From contig DATJTE010000002.1 of NCBI GenBank assembly GCA_035503715.1, positions 1-5,211 on the forward strand: a stretch of 5,211 nucleotides of DNA, given 5' to 3'. Made by a program: the position numbers and the translations under genes. This document shows positions 1-5,211 of this stretch, one piece after another (the first letter of the stretch is position 1; the number at the start of each line of letters is the position of its first letter). This DNA comes from OAS926 sp035503715. GTDB lineage: Bacteria; Pseudomonadota; Alphaproteobacteria; Rhizobiales; Rhizobiaceae. The notes under the pieces were generated by a model. That model was given only the letters and a program-made list of their open reading frames with translations, made no database searches and was not told where the DNA came from.

Positions 1-2
1 GC

Positions 3-65
3 TGTCCGGCTTTACGCTGGCGCGAAAAATTCTGCGCCAGCGATGGTGTCCGCTTGCGCGCTAGC
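3..65. repeat. Two imperfect 19-bp direct repeats (possible transposase-binding end repeats)
   Basis: The segments 3-21 (TGTCCGGCTTTACGCTGGC) and 47-65 (TGTCCGCTTGCGCGCTAGC) match at 13 of 19 positions without gaps. The shared parts are TGTCCG at the left and CGCT.GC at the right, and the copies start 44 bp apart. Spaced, imperfect, roughly 20-bp direct repeats beginning TGT are typical of the ends of elements with DDE transposases of the IS21 or Tn7/Tn5053 type. No transposase gene lies in the window, so this assignment is inference. Two copies could also be chance in GC-rich DNA. Confidence 0.3.
15..42. repeat. Hairpin with 9-bp perfect stem
   Basis: The arms CGCTGGCGC (15-23) and GCGCCAGCG (34-42) are perfect reverse complements around a 10-base AT-rich loop, and GAA/TTC inside the loop could extend the pairing. 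No T-run follows on either strand, so it is not a standard intrinsic terminator. Its left arm overlaps the end of the first TGTCCG direct repeat. It may be part of the same mobile-element end or a recombination hot spot. The hairpin is directly visible, but its function is unknown. Confidence 0.5.
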
Positions 66-129
66 AGCACGGCAAAGGGCTAGAGGTCCTTCACGCGAAA
101 ATCTCTTGCACGCTCTCTCTTGAGTCGTA

Positions 130-252
130 TCAACGACTTACGTAAGTCGGCGGAAAGATCTTGTCACCCTTGCCACCCACCGGCTGGAGCACCTGACGGC
201 GGCGCAGGGCGGCATCTTCGGCCACCATACCGTTCAGCTTGCCAATATCCAT
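130..252 (-). pseudogene. csb1: 5' remnant of a CRISPR type I-G/I-U csb1 (Cas7) gene
   Basis: Read on the minus strand from ATG 252-250, the frame gives 40 codons before TGA at 132-130. A strong purine-rich ribosome binding site (GAGGGGGG) lies just upstream of the ATG. The peptide runs from MDIGKLN through an acidic and arginine-rich stretch to LQPVGGKGDKIFPPTY (residues 22-37). From memory, that is the conserved N-terminal signature of Csb1, the Cas7-family backbone subunit of the type I-G (formerly I-U) Cascade complex, which coats the crRNA. Full Csb1 is several hundred residues, so about nine tenths is missing. After FPPTY the similarity stops abruptly near position 140 and no other frame resumes it. 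Upstream, the frame is open back to a stop at 303-301. It is almost certainly non-functional. The family assignment rests on one motif block; another protein with the same N-terminus is possible. Confidence 0.45.
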
Positions 253-310
253 ACGCCCCCCTCTACGGCCGATGGCGATCTCTATCCGCGGTGCCAGAAC
301 TTAACGCCAC

Positions 311-339
311 TTGAAACGTCCGTCTGTTAGCCGTACACG
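311..339 (+). promoter_or_regulatory. Candidate promoter of the antitoxin gene
   Basis: TTGAAA (311-316) is followed after 17 bp by TACACG (334-339). The first box is a good -35 match and the second a weak -10 match, about 38 bp upstream of the antitoxin ATG at 378. Just downstream a short inverted repeat, GAGT-GCA-ACTC (353-363), could serve as an operator. Ribbon-helix-helix antitoxins normally repress their own promoter through such repeats. The boxes are visible, but promoter activity is inference. Confidence 0.25.
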
Positions 340-377
340 ATAGCTACGTTCCGAGTGCAACTCAAGGTCTGCACAAC

Positions 378-668
378 ATGTCAGGAGAAGCCACGACCAA
401 AGCGCGAGATGAACGGTTGGAGGCGCGGGTCTCGCGCGACCAAAAGGCGTTGTTTCAGCGCGCTGCCGAGCTACAGGGGCGCACGCTCACGGATTTCGTG
501 ATCACCAGCGTGCATGACGCGGCCGTGCGCGTCATCGCAGAAAACCAGACGATCCGGCTAAACGCCGCCGACAGCCGCGCCTTCGCCGAGGCACTCCTCC
601 ATCCACGGGAACCGAACGCTCGGCTCAAGGCGGCCGCACAGCGATACCTCAAGCTGACCGGCGCCTGA
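378..668 (+). CDS. tacA: DUF1778/TacA-family ribbon-helix-helix antitoxin
   Basis: This 96-residue protein matches the DUF1778 antitoxin family over its full length. Residues about 10-55 form the N-terminal ribbon-helix-helix DNA-binding part, with RLEARVSRDQKALFQRAAEL followed by GRTLTDFV. Residues about 65-95 carry the conserved tail with DSRAFAEALL, PNARLKAAAQRY and LKLTG, the segment that wraps and neutralises the toxin. TacA-type antitoxins pair with GNAT toxins (TacT) that acetylate the amino group of aminoacyl-tRNAs and stop translation; the antitoxin also represses the operon. The ATG at 378 is the only sensible start and has a weak ribosome site (AAGG at 364-367). The toxin gene starts on the base after this stop codon, as in normal tacAT operons, but is reduced to a stub. 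The gene is therefore an apparently intact orphan antitoxin. Confidence 0.88.
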   Translation: MSGEATTKARDERLEARVSRDQKALFQRAAELQGRTLTDFVITSVHDAAVRVIAENQTIRLNAADSRAFAEALLHPREPNARLKAAAQRYLKLTGA

Positions 669-740
669 GTGACCTCCACTGCACCGGCATTGCGTATCGA
701 GCCTCTGTCGGACCAGCACGATCGAGAGAGCTTCGCCAGT
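669..740 (+). pseudogene. tacT: Truncated GNAT toxin (TacT-like), N-terminal stub only
   Basis: The reading frame opens with GTG at 669, directly after the antitoxin TGA. It encodes MTSTAPALRIEPLS followed by DQHDRESFA, the typical N-terminus of the acetyltransferase toxin that partners DUF1778 antitoxins. In the family this continues with a Cys-Gly and a helix leading to the acetyl-CoA binding core. Here the similarity stops after about 23 codons, near 735-740. The same frame stays open to 1046, but the rest is antisense to a helicase fragment and is not toxin sequence. The acetyl-CoA loop and catalytic region are absent, so the product cannot be a working toxin. A chimeric 125-residue peptide could still be translated. 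The breakpoint is known only to within a few bases. Confidence 0.75.
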
Positions 741-1196
741 CCGAGTCCATTGCGAGAACACCACCGCCTTGGCTTTCGGCTCTGCGAACAGATCGTCGAG
801 CAGGGCCGCCAGTTCATCCGCCTTGACGCCATGGTCGCTCTCCTGGTCCAAGAGATAGGTGCTGTTGCACGACATGCGCATGTTCTGCAGCGCACAGGTC
901 AGCCGGCGCTGATCCTTGTCCGACAAGAACCGGGTCTTTCGCCAGCGCTGGACGATTCTTGCCACAATGTCGGCGGTTTCCTGATGATGGAGCATCTGCA
1001 TTTCCGTCATCGGCACCAGAAGGTTCTGGTCGAGACGCTTCGGTAATTGCCTCAACACTTCGGATTTGCGGCGGCGGATCATGATCGGCGCCAATGTCTG
1101 GCCAATCCTCTCGAGTCCCGTATAGCCGGTGACGCGTCCGCCTTCGTCCTTGACCTGGTGCTCATGCAGCAGTTTCCAGGTTGGCCCCAGCCGGTT
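741..1196 (-). pseudogene. Internal fragment of a SNF2-family helicase
   Basis: The minus strand from 1196 to about 741 is one open frame of about 150 codons. It begins at RLGPTWKLLHEHQ, continues through APIMIRRRKSEVLRQLP and TCALQNMRMSCNSTYLLDQ, and ends at AKAVVFSQWTRT. This order matches the end of the SNF2 N-terminal ATPase lobe, the interlobe linker and the first strand of the helicase C-terminal lobe (VVFSQW, motif IV). Walker A and the DEAH box should lie further 5' and motifs V and VI further 3'; all are missing. At 741 the frame runs into antisense toxin sequence and at 1196 into unrelated DNA, so both ends are cut. No start codon or ribosome site belongs to it. SNF2 proteins of this kind occur in islands, plasmids and defence loci, but the fragment does not show which system it came from. 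Confidence 0.8.
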
Positions 1197-1227
1197 AGGT
1201 TCGTCCGGCTCGACTCCTGACGCCTGA

Positions 1228-1243
1228 TGCCGATCGATCGGCA
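1228..1243. promoter_or_regulatory. Perfect 16-bp palindrome upstream of the lactamase-like gene
   Basis: TGCCGATCGATCGGCA is its own reverse complement over all 16 bases. It ends two bases before the ribosome binding site and 15 bases before the ATG at 1259. The position suits an operator for a dimeric repressor, or a short mRNA hairpin (6-bp stem, 4-base loop) next to the ribosome site. It lies in the 62-bp gap between the helicase fragment and this gene. The palindrome is certain; a regulatory role is inference. Confidence 0.4.
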
Positions 1244-1244
1244 C

Positions 1245-1255
1245 GCGAGGTGGGG
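1245..1255 (+). promoter_or_regulatory. Ribosome binding site selecting the ATG at 1259
   Basis: GCGAGGTGGGG precedes the coding region, with GAGG at 1247-1250, eight bases before ATG 1259. A GTG at 1250 in the same frame would add three residues but would sit inside this Shine-Dalgarno sequence, so ATG 1259 is the better start. Confidence 0.6.
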
Positions 1256-1258
1256 AAT

Positions 1259-2410
1259 ATGAACTCCGGGCTGTGCGGTCGTCTGCTGGCGGTATGCCTG
1301 GTCAGTACTGGAATCGCCATTGTGACCGTCGCTGCGCCGCTGCGTGCCGCCGACCCGATGAATGCTCGTGCCGTTGACACGCTGATACTTTCTCTGATGA
1401 CCGAGTACCATGTCCCGGGCGCGGCTCTCGCATTGATCAACGACGGCCGGGTCGGGCTCGAAAAGGGATACGGTTTTCGCGATCTGGACACGCGCGCCCC
1501 GGTTACCGCAGGAACCCTCTTCAACATCGGGGCGATCTCCAAGTCGTTCACCGCGCTCGGCATCGCGCAGCTGGTCGATCGGCATCAGGTCGATCTCGAC
1601 ACGCCGGTGGTCAAATACGTGCCTGAGTTGCGGCTGAGCGATCCTCGAGCCGCACAGTCGGTGACATTGCGGCAATTACTGTCCCATACCAGCGGCCTTC
1701 CTGCCGACGACGAGTGGCCGCGGCAGGTGCCACCAACCCGCGAAGACATAGTCCGCGAATTCGCGACGATGCCGATTACCGCGCAACCGGGAACCCGGTT
1801 CCAGTACTGCAGCCGTTGCGTGGTGCTCGCCGCCTACGTCCTCGAACGGATTACGGGCCAATCCTGGGAACGCTACACGCGGACGCAGATCTTCGAACCG
1901 CTCGGCATGACCACGGCCGCCTTCGGACCCGTTGGACTGGAGCAGGCATCGGACCGGGCTCGGCCGTATCGGGACGAAGGCGAGGCGGGCGGGATTTCGG
2001 TCCCCTGGGCTCGTCTGCAATACCTCGGACCTTTGGCGCCAGCGGGCGGCATCGATGCGAGCATCGCGGACATGGCGCGGTATGCGCTGCTCCAACTCGG
2101 CGACGAAACGGCGTCCGCACGTCGGGTGGTTTCCGCAGAGATGATGGCGGAATTGCATCGTCCGGAGATCGCCGTTGGGGCGGGCTGGGCTCGCCCCGAC
2201 CTTCAGAGCGTGCACTATGCGCTCGGCTGGTTCACCGCCAACTATCGCGGCATGCCCGTCCTCTACCATAACGGCGCCAATCCCGGCTTCCGAGCTGCGA
2301 TCGTGCTTGCCCCACTCGCCAAAGCCGGCGTGGTCATCCTGTCTAACGGGCAGGCAGACGGCTTTGCCTACGCGACGGCACCGCGCCTCCTTGAGCAGCT
2401 CCTTCGATAG
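1259..2410 (+). CDS. Exported serine-beta-lactamase-like protein, catalytic serine replaced by alanine
   Basis: The 383-residue protein belongs to the PF00144 family (class C beta-lactamases, DD-peptidases and esterases). Residues 1-30 look like a Sec signal peptide: Arg near the start, a hydrophobic core, and probable cleavage after LRA. The mature protein is then periplasmic. Family landmarks appear in order: VPGAALALI (52-60), YGFRDLD (71-77), FNIGAISKSFT (88-98), LLSHTSGLP (140-148), FQYCSRC (181-187), FEPLGMT (212-218), PAGGIDASIADMARY (261-275), and YHNGANPGF (336-344), the HxG equivalent of KTG. The SxxK motif reads A92-I-S-K95: the lysine is kept but the nucleophilic serine is alanine (GCG, one change from TCG). 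The YxN motif reads Y183-C-S, with tyrosine kept and asparagine lost. The fold should be intact but hydrolysis by the usual acyl-enzyme route should be lost. Possible explanations are a pseudoenzyme, early decay or a base error. Its true substrate is unknown. Confidence 0.85.
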   Translation: MNSGLCGRLLAVCLVSTGIAIVTVAAPLRAADPMNARAVDTLILSLMTEYHVPGAALALINDGRVGLEKGYGFRDLDTRAPVTAGTLFNIGAISKSFTALGIAQLVDRHQVDLDTPVVKYVPELRLSDPRAAQSVTLRQLLSHTSGLPADDEWPRQVPPTREDIVREFATMPITAQPGTRFQYCSRCVVLAAYVLERITGQSWERYTRTQIFEPLGMTTAAFGPVGLEQASDRARPYRDEGEAGGISVPWARLQYLGPLAPAGGIDASIADMARYALLQLGDETASARRVVSAEMMAELHRPEIAVGAGWARPDLQSVHYALGWFTANYRGMPVLYHNGANPGFRAAIVLAPLAKAGVVILSNGQADGFAYATAPRLLEQLLR

Positions 2411-2541
2411 CGACCTCGCCGATCGCTCCGCGGCATCTGTGGGCGGTGTTGATCGGCGATTGCCGCCTGCTCATCGCTGTCAAGCCGGCTCCAGAAACCG
2501 ATCTTGCGGCCGTGGCGGCGGCGCAGGGCGATCACGTCGTC

Positions 2542-2987
2542 GGCATGCGGGTCGAGGACTACTATCCCGCCGGCAAGCGCTGGTGGGTGCGCCTGCACGA
2601 GAAAGGCGGCAAGCGCCACGAGATGCCGGCCGATCACAAGCTCGAAGCCTTCATCGACGAGTACCTCGCGGCTTCCGGCATCCGCGACGAGGCAAAGGGT
2701 CCCCTCTTCCGCTCCGCGGTCGGCCGCACCGGCGTCCTGACCGCATGCCGATGAACCGGGTCGACGCCTACCGGATGATCCGCCGCCGCACGGCCGAGGC
2801 CGGGTTCAAGCAGAAGCTCGGCCGCCACGTGTTCCGCGCGACCGGCATTACAGCGTACCTCGAGGCCGGCGGGACCCTCGAAAACGCCCAGGCGATGGCA
2901 GCGCATGAGAGCCCGCGCACGACCAAGCTCTACGACCGCACCGGCGACGAGAGCACCCTCGATGAGGTTGAGCGGATCACGATCTAA
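2542..2987 (+). pseudogene. C-terminal part of a tyrosine recombinase (phage-type integrase), truncated and frameshifted
   Basis: Two adjacent frames together give about 148 residues of an integrase catalytic domain. The first part, about 2542-2742, reads GMRVEDYYPAGKRWW, then HEKGGKRHEMP (the beta-hairpin lysine), then GPLFRSAVGRTG. That frame stops at TGA 2752-2754. The frame one base back continues from about 2745 with MNRVDAYRMIRRR, GRHVFRATG (the HxxR box), AMAAHESPRTT (second histidine) and KLYDRT (tyrosine nucleophile), ending at TAA 2985-2987. A single-base loss between about 2740 and 2751 explains the change. The N-terminal arm-binding and core-binding domains and the first catalytic arginine are missing, because similarity starts abruptly at 2542. 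It is therefore a dead relic of a mobile element. The 131 bp between the lactamase-like gene and 2542 are unrecognised. Confidence 0.8.
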
Positions 2988-3117
2988 CCCGACTATGATC
3001 AATGACGGCTCGTGGACATATGACGGACCTTTGCGTGCGGCCCGCGGCAGTCTCCAGTGCGCCGGTAGCGGCCCCTTGGTCGAACATCGATTGCACGGCT
3101 ATGTAGACGGCAGACCC
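2988..3117. other. Convergent intergenic gap with no recognised element
   Basis: These 130 bp lie between the integrase stop and the stop of the cyclase gene on the other strand. I see no convincing hairpin followed by a T-run on either strand, no tRNA-like end that could be an attachment site, and no ORF with family resemblance. Confidence 0.5.
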
Positions 3118-4890
3118 TTATCCTTCCGGAACTCCGGCGATGCGCATCCCGTCGAGGACATGTTCGAGTTGCGTCACAAAAGCCGGATGGTCTGGCGCGT
3201 TCCTCGCCCGCCAAGATCGGATGGTCCTCGTCGGGTCGAGCGCCAGCCCCGCTTTCGCCGCAGACTTTGCTTCGTCGATTCGGCCGAGATGCGCGAGGGC
3301 GGCGGCGAGATTGAAATAGGCGTTCGTGAAATTGCGGTTTGCCTCGATCGAGTGGCGCAACCACGCGACGGCCTCTTCGTATTCGCGCAGGCAAAGCTTT
3401 GCGAAGCCTGCTATGCTCAACCACACGTAGGTGAAGGCGTCCCGCGGGCTGAGCCGGAGCGCCTCGCGGACGTGCGCTTCCGCTTCCTCGGCACGGCCGA
3501 GAGCGTATTTGGCACAGCCCGTGTAGGCGTGCGCGAAGGCTAGGTTGCGGTCGAGTTCGATCGCACGCTCGAACTCGGCGACGGCTTCCTCCGCGCGATG
3601 CGTCCAGACATAGATCGTCCCCAAGACGAAATGGGCGACGGCGTGGTTCGGCGCGAGCGACAGCCCCTTCTTTGCCGCCGCCTCGGCCCCGGCGAATCGC
3701 GCCTCGCGATCATCGCCAGTGAACACCGTAGCAAAGATAGAATCCATGGTCGCGAGGCCGACAAGCGCGTCGACATTGCCGGGATCGAGCGCGAGCGCGC
3801 GCTCGAAGCAGCGCCGCGCCTCCGAGAGATTCTCCCGAGAAACTGCTTTCTCGTACCACGCCGTGCCCTGGAAATAATGGTCCAGGGAATCCGGGTTTGG
3901 CGCCTTCGCCGCTCGCCGCGCTTCCTGTGCGATCAGCGCCGTGCTGAGCTCGTTCGCAAGCCGCGCTACGATTTCGTCCTGCATGTCGAAGAGGTCGCCG
4001 ACGGCTTTGTCGAACCGTTCGGCCCACAGATGGTGCCCGGTCTCGGCGTCGATCAGCTGGACGTTGAGGCGCATGCGGTTGCCGCCTCGCTGCACCGAGC
4101 CTTCGAGCACGTAACGGACGCCGAGTTCGCGCCCTATTTTCGTCGCGTCGTGAGGCTTGCCCTTGTAGGTGAAAGCGGTGTTGCGTGCGATAACAAACGA
4201 TCCGGCTAGGCGCGACAGATCGGTTGTCAGACTCTCGGTCACGCCATCGACGAAGTAGTCCTGCTCCGGATCACCGCCGATGTTGGCGAACGGTAACACG
4301 ACGATTGACAGTCGCGGCGGTCCCGACGCGAGGACCGGAAGCTGCGGTGCCGCTGCGGCGGCTGAGTCGATCGCAAAGACCCGCACCGGCCGCGCGATGT
4401 TCTTCAATGCTTGGTCGCCGATGTCGCGAAATTCTTCGGTAACCTTCCCCTCGACCTGGTCGTAGGCGGCGCGCGACAGACAGATGCCGCCTTGCGGGGC
4501 GATGCCTTCGAGGCGCGCGGCGATATTGACGCCGTCGCCCATGAGATCGCCGTCGTCCTCGACGATTACATCGCCGAGATGGATGCCGACGCGCACCTCG
4601 ATGCGTCGCTCCGGCGCGATATCAGCGTTGCGCGCCAACAGACCCTGCTGCACCCCGATCGCGCAACGCACCGCATCGACGACGCTGGCGAACTCGGCAA
4701 GGATACCGTCGCCGGTGCGCTTGAAGATGCGGCCGCCGTTACCTTCGATCGCCGGGTCGAATAACTCGGCACGCAACTGCCGCAGCCGGCGCAACGTCCC
4801 CTCCTCGTCGGCGCCAGTCAGCCTGCTGTAGCCGGCGACATCGACCGCCAGGATGGCCGCGAGGCGCCGTTCAACCCGTCCTTCGCTCAT
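3118..4890 (-). CDS. Class III adenylate/guanylate cyclase with TolB/FlgO-like and TPR domains
   Basis: This complete 590-residue protein probably makes cyclic AMP from ATP. Residues 9-175 are the class III catalytic domain. The metal-binding aspartates are D17 (AVDVAGYS) and D61 (FKRTGDG), the purine-selecting residues K57 and D115, and the transition-state residues N122 and R126 (GVNIAARLE). All six are present, with the spacing I recall for Mycobacterium Rv1625c. Lysine and aspartate at the selecting positions favour ATP over GTP. Residues about 193-320 match the TolB/FlgO-like N-terminal domain (LSIVVLPFANIGGDPEQDYF, ending near LFDMQDEIVARL). Residues about 335-555 hold TPR repeats such as ARRCFERALALDPGNVDAL and AVAEFERAIELDRNLAFAHA. 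I see no signal peptide or membrane segment, so it is probably cytoplasmic, with the TPRs binding a partner that tunes activity. The ATG at 4890 has a GGAGT ribosome site ten bases upstream. It appears monocistronic. Confidence 0.93.
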   Translation of the reverse strand: MSEGRVERRLAAILAVDVAGYSRLTGADEEGTLRRLRQLRAELFDPAIEGNGGRIFKRTGDGILAEFASVVDAVRCAIGVQQGLLARNADIAPERRIEVRVGIHLGDVIVEDDGDLMGDGVNIAARLEGIAPQGGICLSRAAYDQVEGKVTEEFRDIGDQALKNIARPVRVFAIDSAAAAAPQLPVLASGPPRLSIVVLPFANIGGDPEQDYFVDGVTESLTTDLSRLAGSFVIARNTAFTYKGKPHDATKIGRELGVRYVLEGSVQRGGNRMRLNVQLIDAETGHHLWAERFDKAVGDLFDMQDEIVARLANELSTALIAQEARRAAKAPNPDSLDHYFQGTAWYEKAVSRENLSEARRCFERALALDPGNVDALVGLATMDSIFATVFTGDDREARFAGAEAAAKKGLSLAPNHAVAHFVLGTIYVWTHRAEEAVAEFERAIELDRNLAFAHAYTGCAKYALGRAEEAEAHVREALRLSPRDAFTYVWLSIAGFAKLCLREYEEAVAWLRHSIEANRNFTNAYFNLAAALAHLGRIDEAKSAAKAGLALDPTRTIRSWRARNAPDHPAFVTQLEHVLDGMRIAGVPEG

Positions 4891-5211
4891 CGGTGCGCCG
4901 ACTCCGAATATGCGTATCCACGGAAACTAGGACCAAACCAGCGATTACGCGAGTGTCAAAGCAGAGGTCCGCCTCGGGGCAAGAAGCCGGTTCCCGCTGC
5001 GCCGGCTGGCCGCCCGCTCCATGATCGGAAAGCGGACCATCGCCGCGACGCACGGCACCGCGGAGGATGCGCCGATAACGGCCATCGGGCGAACCTGACA
5101 GAAACGGGCCAACCGGCGGAGCCGTTACGCGGACGTGTCGGAATTTATCCTGCGGGCAACTTCGCAAAGCCATCCGCGCTCCACGCTTCGCTCCCGACGC
5201 CGTGATGGACG
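4891..5211. other. Upstream region of the cyclase gene; no gene recognised
   Basis: These 321 bp contain no ORF with family resemblance. A minus-strand frame (5173-4871) is open for 100 codons and overlaps the cyclase start. However, its product is dominated by Arg, Pro, Gly and Ser without any motif and lacks a clear ribosome site, so I read it as spurious. A TTGACA hexamer on the minus strand (4959-4954), about 65 bases upstream of the cyclase ATG, could be a -35 box, but the expected -10 position reads TTGGTC, which is poor. The cyclase promoter most likely lies in this stretch but cannot be placed firmly. Confidence 0.5.

Noticed and set aside
1..130. CRISPR array next to the csb1-like relic
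   Set aside because: Only two imperfect 19-bp repeats with differing sequence are present; there is no regular repeat-spacer pattern.
120..314. 64-codon plus-strand ORF at the left edge
   Set aside because: It starts with TTG and its product has no resemblance to any family; the opposite strand carries the Csb1-like motif with a good ribosome site.
1250..1258. GTG start for the lactamase-like gene
   Set aside because: It would place the start inside the Shine-Dalgarno sequence that serves ATG 1259.
1676..2269. Long minus-strand ORF of 197 codons
   Set aside because: It lies wholly antisense to the lactamase-like gene, which has clear family motifs, and its product resembles no family.
2740..2751. 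Programmed frameshift in the integrase
   Set aside because: There is no slippery heptamer or downstream stimulatory structure, and the gene has already lost its N-terminal half, so random decay is simpler.
3598..4209. 203-codon plus-strand ORF
   Set aside because: It is antisense to the TPR and TolB-like parts of the cyclase gene; a shadow of strong codon bias.
4931..4959. Sigma70-type promoter for the cyclase gene
   Set aside because: TTGACA on the minus strand is a good -35, but the -10 position at 17 bp spacing reads TTGGTC, too poor to call.
4871..5173. 100-codon minus-strand ORF overlapping the cyclase start
   Set aside because: The composition is Arg/Pro/Gly/Ser-rich with no motif, ribosome site or family resemblance; typical of chance open frames in GC-rich DNA.

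Overview
The window is GC-rich and reads like an alphaproteobacterial, probably Rhizobiales, accessory region that ends in an ordinary chromosomal-type gene. The organism guess rests mainly on the large cyclase/TolB-like/TPR protein on the right, an architecture very common in Bradyrhizobium and its relatives. The integrase fragment also resembles the chromosomal and island integrases of that group. This is inference from family memory; no search was run.

Layout. Positions 1-129 hold no gene but contain a strong hairpin and two imperfect 19-bp direct repeats beginning TGTCCG, which resemble transposon-end binding sites. Positions 130-252 (minus) carry what looks like the first 40 codons of a CRISPR type I-G/I-U csb1 (cas7) gene, cut short. 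Positions 378-668 (plus) encode an intact DUF1778/TacA-type antitoxin. Its GNAT toxin partner begins at the next base (669) but survives for only about 23 codons. At about 737-740 it runs into a piece of a SNF2-family helicase in the opposite orientation (about 741-1196, minus), which has lost both ends. Positions 1259-2410 (plus) encode a full-length exported serine-beta-lactamase-like protein whose catalytic serine is replaced by alanine. A perfect 16-bp palindrome lies just upstream of its ribosome binding site. Positions 2542-2987 (plus) hold the C-terminal catalytic half of a tyrosine recombinase, broken by a frameshift near 2740-2751. Positions 3118-4890 (minus) hold an intact class III nucleotide cyclase fused to a TolB/FlgO-like domain and TPR repeats. 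Positions 4891-5211 contain no convincing gene.

Taken together, the left 3 kb is a graveyard of mobile and defence genes: Cas7, toxin-antitoxin, SNF2 helicase and integrase. They are joined at sharp breakpoints near 135, 738, 1196 and 2541. Only the antitoxin and the lactamase-like gene remain open end to end. I see no intact new multi-gene system. The most unusual items are the Ser-to-Ala lactamase-fold protein, the antitoxin kept after loss of its toxin, and the csb1 relic beside repeat-rich DNA.
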